DNA of 59,477 nt from Streptomyces adelaidensis (GCF_016598475.1 NZ_JAEMUX010000054.1:1-59477); one strand, 5' to 3'; shown: positions 36,784 through 46,086, numbered from the stretch's first letter. Translations and numbers: made by a program. Notes: generated from the sequence alone by a model not told the origin.

Positions 36784-37024
36784 GGAGCTTCAGGTGCCAT
36801 AGGCGCCGAGCGAAGCGTTTCTGTGGCGGGGGAGACCCCTTGGATGATCCGGTCAGTCACCGCGCGCGCGGCGTTCGGGTGAATTCTGAAGCGCGTCGTG
36901 TTCCGCGGTTTCTTCATTCGTCCATCCCTCGTTTACAGCCTGCAGGTCATGGTGCGAGCCGTTCAAGCTGTGCTCGCTCGGTTTCGGCCGTCATCGGTGC
37001 ATGACCGCGAAGAAGGGAAAACAC

Positions 37025-37258
37025 GTGAAGCTCAAGCAGAGCGCCGCGGCCGCCGCCGGCGCGATCATGGCCATCGGCGTGGCCACTCCGGCCGTGGCCG
37101 ACGCGGACGCCAAGGGGGTCGCCGCTCACTCCCCGGGTGTTCTCTCCGGCAACGTGATCCAGGTTCCCGTGCACGTTCCCATCAACGTGTGCGGCAACAC
37201 CGTCAACATCGTCGGACTGCTGAACCCGGCGGCCGGCAACGTGTGCATCAACAAGTGA
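37025..37258 (+). CDS. chpH: Short chaplin
   Basis: 77 residues from GTG 37025 (gaaggga upstream), chosen over the ATG 8 codons earlier because it begins directly with a signal peptide (KLKQSAAAAAGAIMAIG). The mature 50-residue chaplin domain starts DADAKGVAAHSPGVLSGN and has both conserved cysteines (NVCGNTV and NVCINK). Short chaplins assemble into amyloid-like surface films that let aerial hyphae break the water surface. The neighbouring long chaplin reproduces the chpH-chpC pair of S. coelicolor, which is the basis for the symbol. Confidence 0.92.
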   Translation: MKLKQSAAAAAGAIMAIGVATPAVADADAKGVAAHSPGVLSGNVIQVPVHVPINVCGNTVNIVGLLNPAAGNVCINK

Positions 37259-37288
37259 TGTAGCACGTCAGCCGCCCGGTTGTGTCCC

Positions 37289-37327
37289 GGCCGGCCTTGG
37301 CCCGTATTCACGGTGCCAAGGCCGGCC
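37289..37327 (+). terminator. Terminator between the two chaplin genes
   Basis: A perfect 13-bp stem (ggccggccttggc / gccaaggccggcc) with a 13-base loop is followed by a T-containing tract. It lies 30 bases after the chpH stop and 39 bases before the chpC start. Confidence 0.8.
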
Positions 37328-37365
37328 TTTCCCCCTTTTGGAACAAGCAGGAAGACAACAAGATA

Positions 37366-38229
37366 GTGCGACATACCCTGAGCAAGGGAATGGTGGCGGC
37401 GGCGGCCGCGACAGGCATTCTGTCCCTGTACAGCTCCTCGGCGTTCGCGGAATCGGACGCGACCGGTGCGGCCGAAGGCTCGCCCGGCGTCCTGTCGGGC
37501 AACAGCGTCCAGGCTCCCGTGCACATTCCCATCAACGTCTGCGGCAACACCGTCGACATCGTCGGTGTCGGCAACCCGGCCTTCGGCAACGCCTGCGTCA
37601 ACGAGGACTCGGCGTCCCCGAAGTTCCACGACGCTCCGACGCACGGTTCTTCCGGGCATGACGACGGGAAGGGAGCGCACGGTCCCTCGGGCGAGCACAA
37701 GCCCTCGGAGCCGCACGGTCCCGCTGAGGAGCACGCTCCCTGGGACGCGCCCGGTCCGGGGGAGGAGCATGACCCCTCGGGCATGCACAAGGCTTCTGGC
37801 GCGTCGGCGGACGGCGAGGCCCAGGGCTCGCCCGGCGTCCTGTCGGGCAACAGCGTCCAGGCTCCCGTGCACGTTCCGGTCAACGTGTGCGGCAACACCG
37901 TGGACGTGATCGCCGCGCTCAACCCCGCCTTCGGCAACGAGTGCGTCAACACGGGGTCCCCGAAGGTCCACGACGGTCCCCCTGAGGAGCACCGCGACAC
38001 CCCGCCGGACAAGCCCCGGCACCAGCCGCCCACGACCCCTCGGGTGATTCCGCCGGCCGAGCCGCCCACGACCCCACCGGGCAAGCCTTCCGTCACTCCG
38101 CCGGCGAACCCGGCGGCCCTGGCGGAGACCGGCAGCGAAGGTCTGCTCGCGGCCTCGGCCGCCGGCGCCGCGCTGATCGCGGGCGGGGCCATCATGTACC
38201 GGCGGAGCCGAGTGTTCTCCCGCCGGTGA
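37366..38229 (+). CDS. chpC: Long chaplin with two chaplin domains and a sortase signal
   Basis: 287 residues from GTG 37366 (agGAAG upstream). A signal peptide ends SSSAFA. Two chaplin domains follow (SPGVLSGNSVQAPVHIPINV... and SPGVLSGNSVQAPVHVPVNV...), each with two Cys, separated by a His/Pro/Gly/Glu-rich spacer. A Pro-rich stretch leads to LAETG, a hydrophobic segment and the basic tail YRRSRVFSRR, the class E sortase signal of long chaplins. The protein is covalently fixed to the cell wall and seeds the short-chaplin film. Confidence 0.93.
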   Translation: MRHTLSKGMVAAAAATGILSLYSSSAFAESDATGAAEGSPGVLSGNSVQAPVHIPINVCGNTVDIVGVGNPAFGNACVNEDSASPKFHDAPTHGSSGHDDGKGAHGPSGEHKPSEPHGPAEEHAPWDAPGPGEEHDPSGMHKASGASADGEAQGSPGVLSGNSVQAPVHVPVNVCGNTVDVIAALNPAFGNECVNTGSPKVHDGPPEEHRDTPPDKPRHQPPTTPRVIPPAEPPTTPPGKPSVTPPANPAALAETGSEGLLAASAAGAALIAGGAIMYRRSRVFSRR

Positions 38230-38235
38230 CACCCT

Positions 38236-38264
38236 GGGTGCCGGACGCTCAGCGTCCGGCACCC
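38236..38264. terminator. Bidirectional terminator after chpC
   Basis: A 14-bp perfect stem (gggtgccggacgct / agcgtccggcaccc) around a single base lies between the convergent chpC and FAD-enzyme genes. Confidence 0.8.
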
Positions 38265-38284
38265 GAGGCCTTGCGGCCCTTTCC

Positions 38285-39553
38285 TCAACTCCGGATGACG
38301 ATCCCGGTCCCGGCCGGCCGCACCCCGCCTCCCGGCGCCGGGATCCCGTTGCCCGGTGTGCCCGAGCGCAGTCGCCGCCGTACCCCTCGTACCAGCGTCC
38401 CCGCCGTGAACGTCGCGCCGTGCACGAAGCGCATCGCGGGGCCGAAGCCGGAGGCCGTCGTCAGGCCCGCGAAGAACAGTCCGGGTACCGACGACTCGAA
38501 GTCCCGCCCGACCGCGGGCGAACCGTCGGACACGGTCTCCAGGCTTCCGCGTACGTTCTCCGCCAGCAGTCCCAGTCGGTCGCAGGTGGCCCTGAAGCCG
38601 GTGGCCGCGATGACATGGTCGGTTTCCAGAGACGTCGGCTTGCCGCTGAGGCTCACCGTCTCCAGCCGTACACGGCCGTCCGACTCGTACGCGGACGTGA
38701 TCCGCTGCCCCAGCCGCACCTCGACGACCGGCTCGAACCGCTCGCGCACCCACCAGGCGCCCGCCGGGCCGAGGGCGGTCGCCGCGATGTGTGCCCGTCC
38801 GGCCTCCGGGAGGAGGCGGAACCAGGCCGGCCGCTCGGCGTAGAGCCAGTTGCGCCAGCCGCAGCCCAGGCCGCTGAGCGGGGAGCGGGCCGACTGCCAC
38901 GGCGAGCGCTCCCGGAGCGAGGGAACGTCGTTCCAGTTCAGGCGCGCGGCGCGCGCCAACACCCGGGCCCTCGCGCCCTGTTCGGCGAGCAGCGCGGCCG
39001 TCTCCAAGGCCGCCTGGCCGCCGCCGACCACCGTGACGTCCCGGCCCCGGAAACGCTCGAGATCACTGTGGTCGCTGCTGTGCGAAACATGGACCGGCGT
39101 CAACGCCCTGAGAGCGGACGGCACTTCGGTGAAGGGCAGGACGCCGATGGCCAGCGCCACCGTCCTCGCACGCAGCGCCTCCCCGTCGTCCAGGAGCGCT
39201 TCGAAGCCGCCTGGGCACAAGCGGAGCGCCTTCACCATCCGTTCGTCGACGGGCGGCACGGCGTGGCGCGCGAACCACAGGCCGTACGAGGCGAATGTCT
39301 CGACCGGGATCGGCTCGCCGTGCCGGGCCGTGATGCCCTGCTCCGCGCAGTACACGTCCAGGCGCCACTTGCCCTCCGGGTCCGAGAGGTTGGAGGCCCA
39401 CGGCTCCGACTTCAGGAACATGCCGCGGGGCATGTGGTCGCGCCAGGACGCCATGGGCCGTCCGACGACGCGCAGGCTCAGCCCGGCGGCCGCGGCATGG
39501 GACGCGATGGACAGTCCATAGGGTCCGGCACCCACTACCAGCAGGTCGTGCAT
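38285..39553 (-). CDS. FAD/NAD(P)-dependent monooxygenase-like protein
   Basis: 422 residues. The FAD-binding VVGAGPYGLSIASHAA lies at the N-terminus, an NAD(P) motif VVGGGQAALETAA in the middle, and ATGFRATCDRL, the C-terminal ATG motif of N-hydroxylating or flavin monooxygenases, later. The overall build resembles lysine/ornithine N-hydroxylases and SidA-like enzymes, but the substrate is unknown. Start is the ATG at 39551-39553 (a TTG two codons earlier is possible). It follows the ATP-grasp gene by 28 bases, so the two likely act together at the edge of the exopolysaccharide locus. Confidence 0.82.
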   Translation of the reverse strand: MHDLLVVGAGPYGLSIASHAAAAGLSLRVVGRPMASWRDHMPRGMFLKSEPWASNLSDPEGKWRLDVYCAEQGITARHGEPIPVETFASYGLWFARHAVPPVDERMVKALRLCPGGFEALLDDGEALRARTVALAIGVLPFTEVPSALRALTPVHVSHSSDHSDLERFRGRDVTVVGGGQAALETAALLAEQGARARVLARAARLNWNDVPSLRERSPWQSARSPLSGLGCGWRNWLYAERPAWFRLLPEAGRAHIAATALGPAGAWWVRERFEPVVEVRLGQRITSAYESDGRVRLETVSLSGKPTSLETDHVIAATGFRATCDRLGLLAENVRGSLETVSDGSPAVGRDFESSVPGLFFAGLTTASGFGPAMRFVHGATFTAGTLVRGVRRRLRSGTPGNGIPAPGGGVRPAGTGIVIRS

Positions 39554-39581
39554 CAGCAATTACTCGCTCTCTCGTCGTCGT

Positions 39582-40829
39582 TCAGTCGGTCGGGGAGGTC
39601 GGGGACGGCAGCAATGCCGGGGCGCTCGCCTGCCGTACGATCCGCACCTCGGGAGTGGGGCGCCGGTCCGACAGGCGGCGGGCCGCGTGCCGGCACCACA
39701 GCGCCCAGAGCGCGACGCTGGGCGCGAGGTCGTCCCGGGCGTGCCAGGCGAACTCGCGCCCCCGGCGTGGACGCAGCGCGGTGAGCGGCGCGTAGTTCTC
39801 AACGACGAAGTCCCGGCCGGGCAGCGGGTCTCCGTCCGGGACCGGGCGATGCGTCAGATCCATATGCAGGGCTCGGACGACATCCACCCCGGCCGTGTCC
39901 GCGAAGAGCCGGAACTGGGCGCCGGGACGCGGGTTGAAGTCGAGCAGGTGGTACGCGCCCGCCGTGCCGTCCCGGCGGAAGTCGAGGTCGAAGACTCCCC
40001 GGAAGCCGAGCGCGCCGACCAGTCGCTCCGCCAGCGCCTGCATCTCGGGATTCGGCGTCCAGCACCCCACGGTGGTCAGACCCGCGCCGCGCGGCCAGGC
40101 ACGCTGTTTGCGGCCGGGGCCTCCGCCGCGTACCACGCCGGCCCGGTCGGCGTACCCATGGAAGAACCAGTCACGGTCCGGACCCGGGGGCAGATGGGCC
40201 TGGAGCAGCAGTCGGCTGCCCGCCTCCTCCGTTCGCCGGAACAGCGCCTGAGCCTCCTCCTGCGAGTGCACCACCACCGTGCTGCGCAGTCCCGACCCGG
40301 GGGGCAGCCGCCACGGCCGACTCCACTTCGCCACCAGAGGGAGCCCCAGCTGCCGAGCGAAGGCGGTCGCCTGGGTCGCGCTGTCGGGGACCAGTGTCAC
40401 CGGATGCGGAATGCCCACGCGCCCGCACACGGTGGCGAGCTCCGCCTTGTCGGCCACCCGCTCGGCGAGATCGACGGGCTGGTCGGGGAGCAGATAGCCG
40501 TACGCGAGGTCCGCACCCAGGCGGCACACCGCGATGGCGCTCGCGTCGTCCATGGGGATCAGGACGGAGGGCCGGGCGATCCGGTCGGCCACCCGGCGCA
40601 GGACGGCGGCGATCTCCTCGGTCGACGCGCCGGGCGGCGGCGGGGAGTGCGTCTCGGTCACGAAACGCGATCGGGCGTGGGGGCTGCCGGCGGAATCGGC
40701 GATCACGTGTACCTCCACACCGGCCCGGCCCAGGGTGCGTACGGCCCCCAGCGTTCCGTGATGGAAGGGATTGCGGTCGATCCGCAGCAGAACGGCGGGT
40801 ACGCGGGTGTCGAGCAGTGACACGGACAT
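39582..40829 (-). CDS. ATP-grasp domain protein
   Basis: 415 residues. Predicted ATP-grasp fold: preATP-grasp region PAVLLRIDRNPFHHGTLGAV, ATP-binding Lys in GLPLVAKWSRPWR, LLLQAHLPPGPDRDW, and the metal-binding end FDLDFRRDG...LLDFNPRPG. Such enzymes ligate a carboxylate to an amine or thiol through an acyl-phosphate. In polysaccharide loci they may attach amino acids or modify sugars; the substrate here is unknown. A strong palindrome precedes the gene. Confidence 0.85.
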   Translation of the reverse strand: MSVSLLDTRVPAVLLRIDRNPFHHGTLGAVRTLGRAGVEVHVIADSAGSPHARSRFVTETHSPPPPGASTEEIAAVLRRVADRIARPSVLIPMDDASAIAVCRLGADLAYGYLLPDQPVDLAERVADKAELATVCGRVGIPHPVTLVPDSATQATAFARQLGLPLVAKWSRPWRLPPGSGLRSTVVVHSQEEAQALFRRTEEAGSRLLLQAHLPPGPDRDWFFHGYADRAGVVRGGGPGRKQRAWPRGAGLTTVGCWTPNPEMQALAERLVGALGFRGVFDLDFRRDGTAGAYHLLDFNPRPGAQFRLFADTAGVDVVRALHMDLTHRPVPDGDPLPGRDFVVENYAPLTALRPRRGREFAWHARDDLAPSVALWALWCRHAARRLSDRRPTPEVRIVRQASAPALLPSPTSPTD

Positions 40830-40840
40830 TTCCTTTCAGG

Positions 40841-40884
40841 CCGTGCGGGTGGTCCGACCACCCGCACGGAGGGTCGGACCACCC
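40841..40884. promoter_or_regulatory. Long palindrome with a third half-site upstream of the ATP-grasp gene
   Basis: ccgtgcgggtggtc and gaccacccgcacgg form a perfect 14-bp inverted repeat around one base (40841-40869). A further related element gggtcggaccaccc follows at 40871-40884. The arrangement starts 12 bases upstream of the ATP-grasp start and could be an operator or a hairpin in its 5' leader. Confidence 0.7.
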
Positions 40885-41005
40885 GATCGACGAGCCTCGG
40901 CTGGCGGACTTCGTATTCGTATGACTGTGTGTCAGTAGGTGGGACGCAAAGCGATGGAAGCGAAAGCAGCGGGGGACGGAGCAGGAGCCGCAGAAAGGAA
41001 TGGGC

Positions 41006-42322
41006 ATGGCCCCACAGCGGCGGCGACGCCGGATCGGATGGCCGACGTGTGCCGCGGCCGGTGTCGTTGCATTGGTTGTCCTCGTCTCGGGACCGGGGTA
41101 CGCCGTCGGCGCCGGGCTGGTGCGTGTCGGTGACCCTCCGGCACCCAGACCGACCGCGCTGACAACCCCCGGAACTCAGACAAGGCCGGTCGCGGCACCC
41201 CCGCCACCGGTGCCTTCCTCGCCGGTCGCCCCTGCCGTGCCGCCGGTCCCGGGCGCACCCGGCGCCCAGGAGCCCGAGACCGACAAAGAGTTCCCGGCCT
41301 TCGGCGCCTACCTCGGCTACGGCCCCCAGGGCACGGCCCGTATCGACCAGCTCAGCGACTGGCTGGGCGGGGCCGATCTGCGCGTGGCGCACACGTATCT
41401 GCCGGGCGACCGGTGGAGCAACATCGAGGGCCGGCCGGACTTCCTCGACGCGTGGGCGGACTGGCGGCGGGAGAGGGACGACCGGACGTTCGTCCTCAAC
41501 GTGCCCATGATGGAGCGCAATGAGGAGGGCGTCTCCGACGCCGAGGTCCGCCGACTGCTGCGACGCGCGGCGGTGGGCGAATTCGACCACCACTTCCGCG
41601 CACTGGCCGAGCGGCTGGTCGAGCTGAAGCTGCCGGACACCGTCATCGTGCTCGGCTGGGAGATGAACGGCATCACGTACACCCATCGCTGCGGGCCGGA
41701 CCCGGAGAACTGGAAGCGGTACTGGAACCGGATCGTCGCCACCATGCGAACGGTGCCGGGCCAGAAGTTCGCGTTCGACTGGACGCCGAACCGTGGCCGG
41801 GACGCCATCCCCTGGACCCAGTGCTATCCGGGTGACGGTACGGTCGACATCATCGGCATGGACTCGTACGACCAGCCGCGCGGACTGTCGTTCGACGAGC
41901 AGGTGACGGAGCCGTACGGGCTCCAGGCGCACGTGGATTTCGCGAAGGCCCACGGCAAGCCCATCTCGTACGCCGAGTGGGGGCTGTTCCACAACGGGGA
42001 CAACCCGGAGTATATGGAGGGCATGCTCGACTGGATGGACGAGCACAAGCCGCTCTACAACACGCTCACCGACTACTGCCCGCACGGTGTGTGGCAGTGC
42101 ACGGCCAACCCAAAGGCGTCCGAGGTCTACCGGTCCATGCTGTCCGGGCGTATCGACCCCGTTCCGGTCCCGGTGCCGACGGCTCCGCGGCCCGAGCCAC
42201 CCAAGCCCACCACGCCGGCGCTCCCGTTCGACTGCACGCCGCTGGACCTGGGGGACTGGGTCGAGTACTGGCTCGGTGGGAAGCTCTGCCTGCGCTTCGA
42301 CTGGTGGTCGCGCCACCGGTGA
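41006..42322 (+). CDS. Secreted GH26-like (beta-mannanase-type) glycoside hydrolase
   Basis: 438 residues from ATG 41006, spaced 6 bases from AAAGGA (an earlier ATG at 41000 abuts it). The N-terminal membrane anchor/signal is VVALVVLVSGPGYAVGAG, followed by a Pro-rich linker (to about residue 90). The TIM-barrel domain has LGWEMNG (acid/base Glu) and ISYAEWGLF (nucleophile Glu), the two catalytic glutamates of GH26. A C-terminal Pro linker ends in a short two-Cys segment. It is the only rightward gene inside the locus and may trim the exported polysaccharide. Confidence 0.85.
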   Translation: MAPQRRRRRIGWPTCAAAGVVALVVLVSGPGYAVGAGLVRVGDPPAPRPTALTTPGTQTRPVAAPPPPVPSSPVAPAVPPVPGAPGAQEPETDKEFPAFGAYLGYGPQGTARIDQLSDWLGGADLRVAHTYLPGDRWSNIEGRPDFLDAWADWRRERDDRTFVLNVPMMERNEEGVSDAEVRRLLRRAAVGEFDHHFRALAERLVELKLPDTVIVLGWEMNGITYTHRCGPDPENWKRYWNRIVATMRTVPGQKFAFDWTPNRGRDAIPWTQCYPGDGTVDIIGMDSYDQPRGLSFDEQVTEPYGLQAHVDFAKAHGKPISYAEWGLFHNGDNPEYMEGMLDWMDEHKPLYNTLTDYCPHGVWQCTANPKASEVYRSMLSGRIDPVPVPVPTAPRPEPPKPTTPALPFDCTPLDLGDWVEYWLGGKLCLRFDWWSRHR

Positions 42323-42326
42323 CGCG

Positions 42327-42352
42327 GGGGCGGGCCGGTCACGGCCCGCCCC
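42327..42352. terminator. Bidirectional terminator between GH26 and the acetyltransferase
   Basis: An 11-bp perfect stem (ggggcgggccg / cggcccgcccc) with loop gtca lies 4 bases after the GH26 stop. Read on the minus strand the loop gives TGAC, whose TGA is one base out of frame with the acetyltransferase gene. Confidence 0.8.
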
Positions 42353-43489
42353 ACGGCGTTCCCGCCGGCGACGGACCAGCTTCTTGCCCCGGCTGCGCCC
42401 GGCGGCGTCGCAGACGACCGCCGACAGCAGCGGTGCCGTACGCCGCCGGGCGAGGAGGAGGCGCTGGTTGACCACGGTGTCCGGGCGCCAGTGGAACTTG
42501 TACGACTCGGTCCCGCGCAGCATGCTCAGCACCTGGTGGTCGCCGCCGCTCACCTGTTCGGCGCAGGCGAGCAGCAGCATCGTGGAGACGTCGGCCTTCC
42601 GCTCCCGCAGCCGGGGATGGGCGCCGTAGAGATAGCCGCCCGCCAGCTGTCGCGACAGCAGGGTCACGTCGATGGCCATGACGTCACCGCCGACCCGGAA
42701 CTCGGTCACCACGGCGTCCCCGGACCTGACCATCGGGCCGATCGAGCGGGCCAGGTGCTCGTGGAACCGGGGCCGAAGGTGCTCGGCGGTCACCTTGCGG
42801 CCCTGCCACTGCAACCGGTGCAGCTCCAGCAGGGTGTGCACGGCCGCGTCCACCTCGTCGTGCGGTACGGCGCGCGGCTCGACACCGAGGCCGGTGAGCT
42901 TGCGGATCTTCGCCCGGACGCGCTGGGCCCGGGCGGCCGGCAACCGCGTGAGCAGCTCGTCCATCGGCCGGGCGGGCAGCTCCAGGCACACCGAGTCGGC
43001 GACCCGCCGCCGGGGGCCGCGCCACCGGTCGTACACGTGCTCCACGGCGGCGCCGGGCCGCACCTCGCGGAAGTCGATCAGCGCGGTGCGGGCCAGGGCG
43101 AACAGTCCCTCGGTCAGCGCCGCCGCCGCGCGGTCGGTGTGCTCGTCGTCGATGAGGACGTCCGCGTAGTCGGAGATCGCGCCGCCGAGGGGGACCAGGG
43201 CGGGCAGCGGCAGCCGTACGAGCGTGAGCGGAGCGGCGGCGAGCAACTCCTCGCCCTCGCGCACCAGCACGACCCGGAGCCGACCGCGCTTGCCGTAGGA
43301 CAGCCACCAGGAGTGGAGCCAGGCGTGGCTCTGGAACGGTGTGGCGGCGGAGCACCTCCGGTGGAGTCGGGTCCAGGCGGAGCCGAGCGCGGCGAACTCG
43401 CGTTCGTCGGTGCAGAGTTCGGTGCGCAGGGTGCTGTCTGTACGGATGCTGCCGATGCCGTTGCCCACGGCCGGGGGCGCGCCGGTCAC
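42340..43489 (-). CDS. FemAB/GNAT-type acyltransferase without an in-frame stop at its expected end
   Basis: Starts at GTG 43489, overlapping the Wzz-like stop (GTGA). The conserved region of about 380 residues shows a CelD/BcsL GNAT pattern: FAALGSAWTRLHRRC, TPFQSHAWLHSWWLSYG, LVREGEELLAAAPL, then LLSRQLAGGYLYG and LSMLRGTESYKFHWRP. Homology should end near 42340, at the terminator, but the frame has no stop there. It stays open to 40703, across the antisense of the whole GH26 gene (928 residues in all). A one-base shift would stop it in the terminator loop, so a frameshift is likely. The stated end is the end of the recognisable protein. Confidence 0.75.
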
Positions 43490-44169
43490 AGGTGCCGGTG
43501 TGCGTCGGCGGCGGTGGCCGGGCCCGGTACGGAGGCCAGCGGTGGCGAGTCCGCGGTGCGACGCGGGCGCACCAGCAGGAGCAGCCCACCGAGCAGTCCG
43601 CCCGCACTGGCGCCCACCAGGCCCGTCACCGTCAGCGAGGCCGAGGACGCCTCGTTGGGCCTGGTGGCGCGCGCGAACTGCTGGAGTTCGACGTGCGTGC
43701 TGTCCTCGGTGAAGTCCGCGTGCCGGGTCAGGGCGCGCGACACGGCGTTGGCCATGTCGACGGCGAGGTCGGGCCGGGTGGAGGTGGCCGAGACGGCGAC
43801 CATCGGCGCGTCCGGCGAGGTCGCCGTCCGTACGCTGTCCCGCAGCGTCCTGACCGGCACTCCGGCCCACACCTGCGCGTCGCCCAGCACCGCGAGCTGC
43901 GTGGCCACCCGCCCGTAGGCCTGGGCGAAACCGAGCGCTGCCTGTGGGTCCGACTGCTTGGCGGGCACGGCGACGACATAGCTCGTAGCCGTGTAGGTCG
44001 CAGGAGTCACCAGGCCGTACGAGGCCCCGAGCGCCCCGCCGAGCAGGACGCCGACCGCGAGCAGGAACCAGGGCGGCAGGTTCTTCACCCGGGCGAGCGG
44101 GCCGGCGCCTCGGGGGTTCCCGGGGGCTGGGCCGGGCATACGGTCTGTCTTGTCGGCGATGTCGGTCAT
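43486..44169 (-). CDS. Wzz/chain-length-determinant-like membrane protein
   Basis: 227 residues from ATG 44167-44169, overlapping the stop of the glycosyltransferase upstream (ATGA). Two transmembrane segments, near residues 33-50 (PPWFLLAVGVLLGGALGASY) and near 180-200 (LTVTGLVGASAGGLLGGLLL), flank an extracellular region of about 130 residues. This is the Wzz/capsule-biosynthesis (YveK-like) build, which controls polysaccharide chain length. A separate tyrosine kinase is not seen. Confidence 0.85.
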   Translation of the reverse strand: MTDIADKTDRMPGPAPGNPRGAGPLARVKNLPPWFLLAVGVLLGGALGASYGLVTPATYTATSYVVAVPAKQSDPQAALGFAQAYGRVATQLAVLGDAQVWAGVPVRTLRDSVRTATSPDAPMVAVSATSTRPDLAVDMANAVSRALTRHADFTEDSTHVELQQFARATRPNEASSASLTVTGLVGASAGGLLGGLLLLVRPRRTADSPPLASVPGPATAADAHRHL

Positions 44170-45311
44170 ACGGAACTCACTCTCAAAGGCGGGCTTCCGG
44201 GAGACGGGCTGGAGACGGCCGCGTACACGTCCATGAGCTGGGCGGCGCTGCGGGTGATGCAGTAGTGGTGGGCGGCGGGGGGGACGGTCCGGGGCCGCGG
44301 GCCCGCGGCGCGGATGTCGAGGAGGGCGCGTACGAAAGAGTCCGCGCTCCCCTGTACGCGCCCGGAGCCGTCGGCCGTGCCCTGCGGCAGGTCCTCGATC
44401 GCGGGGCACGAGACGTAGAGCACGGCCAACCCGGCCGCCATGGCCTCCACGACGGCGAGCCCGAAGGCCTCCTCGGCGCTGGGCGAGGCGAGGACGTCCA
44501 TGGCGGTCAGCAGCGACGGCAGATCGGTGCCCGGGCATCCGCCCGCGGCCCGCTCACCGGTGAGCAGCACCCGGTCGGCGACCCCCACCTGCTGGGCGGC
44601 CCGCCGCAGCAGGTTCTCCTCCGGGCCGCCACCGACCAGCAACAGCCAGTAGTCGGCGGGGAGTTGGGCGAGCGCGCGGACGACGACGTCGAACCGCTTG
44701 CCCGCCGTGAGCCGTCCGACGCCGCCGATGACGTACGCGCCCTCCGGCAGCCCGAGCCGTCTGCGGGTGCGTTCGCGCAGCGCCGGGTCGAAGCGGAAGC
44801 GGGCGAGGTCGATGCCGTTCGGCACGACCTCGATGCGCGGCCCGGGCACGCCCCACAGCTTCAGCCGTTCGGCGACCGTGGGGGAGACGGCGACCGTGGC
44901 GCGGCCCAGGCGTTCGCTGGCGAGGTACAGCGCGCGGACCCCGGCGGAGAGCCGGCGGCCTTCCATCTGCGAGTCGCCCAGGGAGTGTTCGGTGGCCACG
45001 ACGGCCCGCACACCGGCCAGGCGTGCGGCGACCCGGCCGTACACGCAGGCCCGGTACAGGTGTGTGTGCACGAGGTCGTAGCCGCCCGCGCGGATCAGCC
45101 GCACCAGGCGGGGCAGGGCCATGAGGTCGCGATTGCCGGACATGCCGAGGTGGGTGACGCGTACGCCGTCGGCGGTGAGGCCGTCGGCGACCCGGCCCGG
45201 GTTGGTGAGCGTCACCACGTCGCAGTCGACCGGCAGGTGCCGCAGCAGCAGCCGGAGTTGCTGCTCCGCGCCGCCGACCCCGAGGCCGGTGATGATGTGC
45301 AGGGCCTTCAC
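44166..45311 (-). CDS. GT4-family glycosyltransferase
   Basis: 381 residues from GTG 45309-45311 (gaggac just upstream). GT-B fold: N-terminal LHIITGLGVGGAEQQLRLLL with the glycine-rich acceptor loop, VVPNGIDLARF, GGVGRLTAGKRFDVV and the donor-site E-x7-E PSAEEAFGLAVVEAMAAG. It adds a sugar from a nucleotide donor to the growing lipid-linked repeat unit in the cytoplasm. The specific sugar cannot be read from sequence. Confidence 0.92.
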   Translation of the reverse strand: MKALHIITGLGVGGAEQQLRLLLRHLPVDCDVVTLTNPGRVADGLTADGVRVTHLGMSGNRDLMALPRLVRLIRAGGYDLVHTHLYRACVYGRVAARLAGVRAVVATEHSLGDSQMEGRRLSAGVRALYLASERLGRATVAVSPTVAERLKLWGVPGPRIEVVPNGIDLARFRFDPALRERTRRRLGLPEGAYVIGGVGRLTAGKRFDVVVRALAQLPADYWLLLVGGGPEENLLRRAAQQVGVADRVLLTGERAAGGCPGTDLPSLLTAMDVLASPSAEEAFGLAVVEAMAAGLAVLYVSCPAIEDLPQGTADGSGRVQGSADSFVRALLDIRAAGPRPRTVPPAAHHYCITRSAAQLMDVYAAVSSPSPGSPPLRVSSV

Positions 45312-45315
45312 GTCC

Positions 45316-46086
45316 TCAGACCTCCTCGACGGGGCGGCGGCGCACGCGGTGCAGCCGGTACTTGAGGAAGAGGCGTACGGCGGTGTCCTGCTCGCCGATG
45401 TGGACACGAGGGAGGGCGTACGGGCCGTTCAGTGGGCCGGGGTCGATGGCGCAGGCGTACGCGTAACCGGCGTTCCGTACGGCGTCGAGGGCCCGCTGGT
45501 CGATGGTGCCGTAGGGGTAGCAGAAGCCCTGTACCGGAGCGCCGATCAACTCCGAGAGCAGCGCTCTGCTCCCGGCGACCTCGGCGTGCAGTGTCTCGTC
45601 GTCCGCCTTGGTGAGGTCGACATGGGTGAGGCCGTGCGAGCCGATCTCGATGCCCTGCGTGGCGGCGGCCGTCAGGATGCCCCGCCGGCCCAGCAGGCGT
45701 TTGCGCGGGCCGAGCGGGTCCCATTGGTTCTCGCCGTCCAGCCGCCCCGGAAGGACGAAGACGGTGGCACCGCATTCGTGGTCGCGCAGCAGCGGCAGCG
45801 CGCCGTCGACGAAGTCCACGTATCCGTCGTCGAAGGTGAGCCCCACCAGCTTCCGCCCCTCACCCCGCGCGCGGGCGGCGAGCAGGTCGCTCACGCTCAC
45901 CCCGCGCAGCCCCTGGCGGCGCAGCCAGGCCAGTTGCCGGCCGAGGCGGTCGGGGGAGACGGTGATGCGGTACGGGTCGTCGGAGCAGTCGCCGACGGAG
46001 TGGTACATCGCCACCCACAGACTCGTGCCGAAGGCGGGTCTGGTGCGGCCGGTGGGCGGGTCGGTCGGTTCAGCGGTTACGGACAT
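45316..46086 (-). CDS. Polysaccharide deacetylase (NodB fold)
   Basis: 256 residues. NodB motifs are complete: LTFDDGYVDFV (catalytic base and metal Asp), IGSHGLTHVDL (metal His pair), and GFCYPYGTID. It removes acetyl groups from amino sugars. There is no clear signal peptide, so it may act on a lipid-linked intermediate or be exported unusually. The ATG overlaps the flippase gene by 17 bases and its stop is 4 bases before the next start. Confidence 0.9.
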   Translation of the reverse strand: MSVTAEPTDPPTGRTRPAFGTSLWVAMYHSVGDCSDDPYRITVSPDRLGRQLAWLRRQGLRGVSVSDLLAARARGEGRKLVGLTFDDGYVDFVDGALPLLRDHECGATVFVLPGRLDGENQWDPLGPRKRLLGRRGILTAAATQGIEIGSHGLTHVDLTKADDETLHAEVAGSRALLSELIGAPVQGFCYPYGTIDQRALDAVRNAGYAYACAIDPGPLNGPYALPRVHIGEQDTAVRLFLKYRLHRVRRRPVEEV

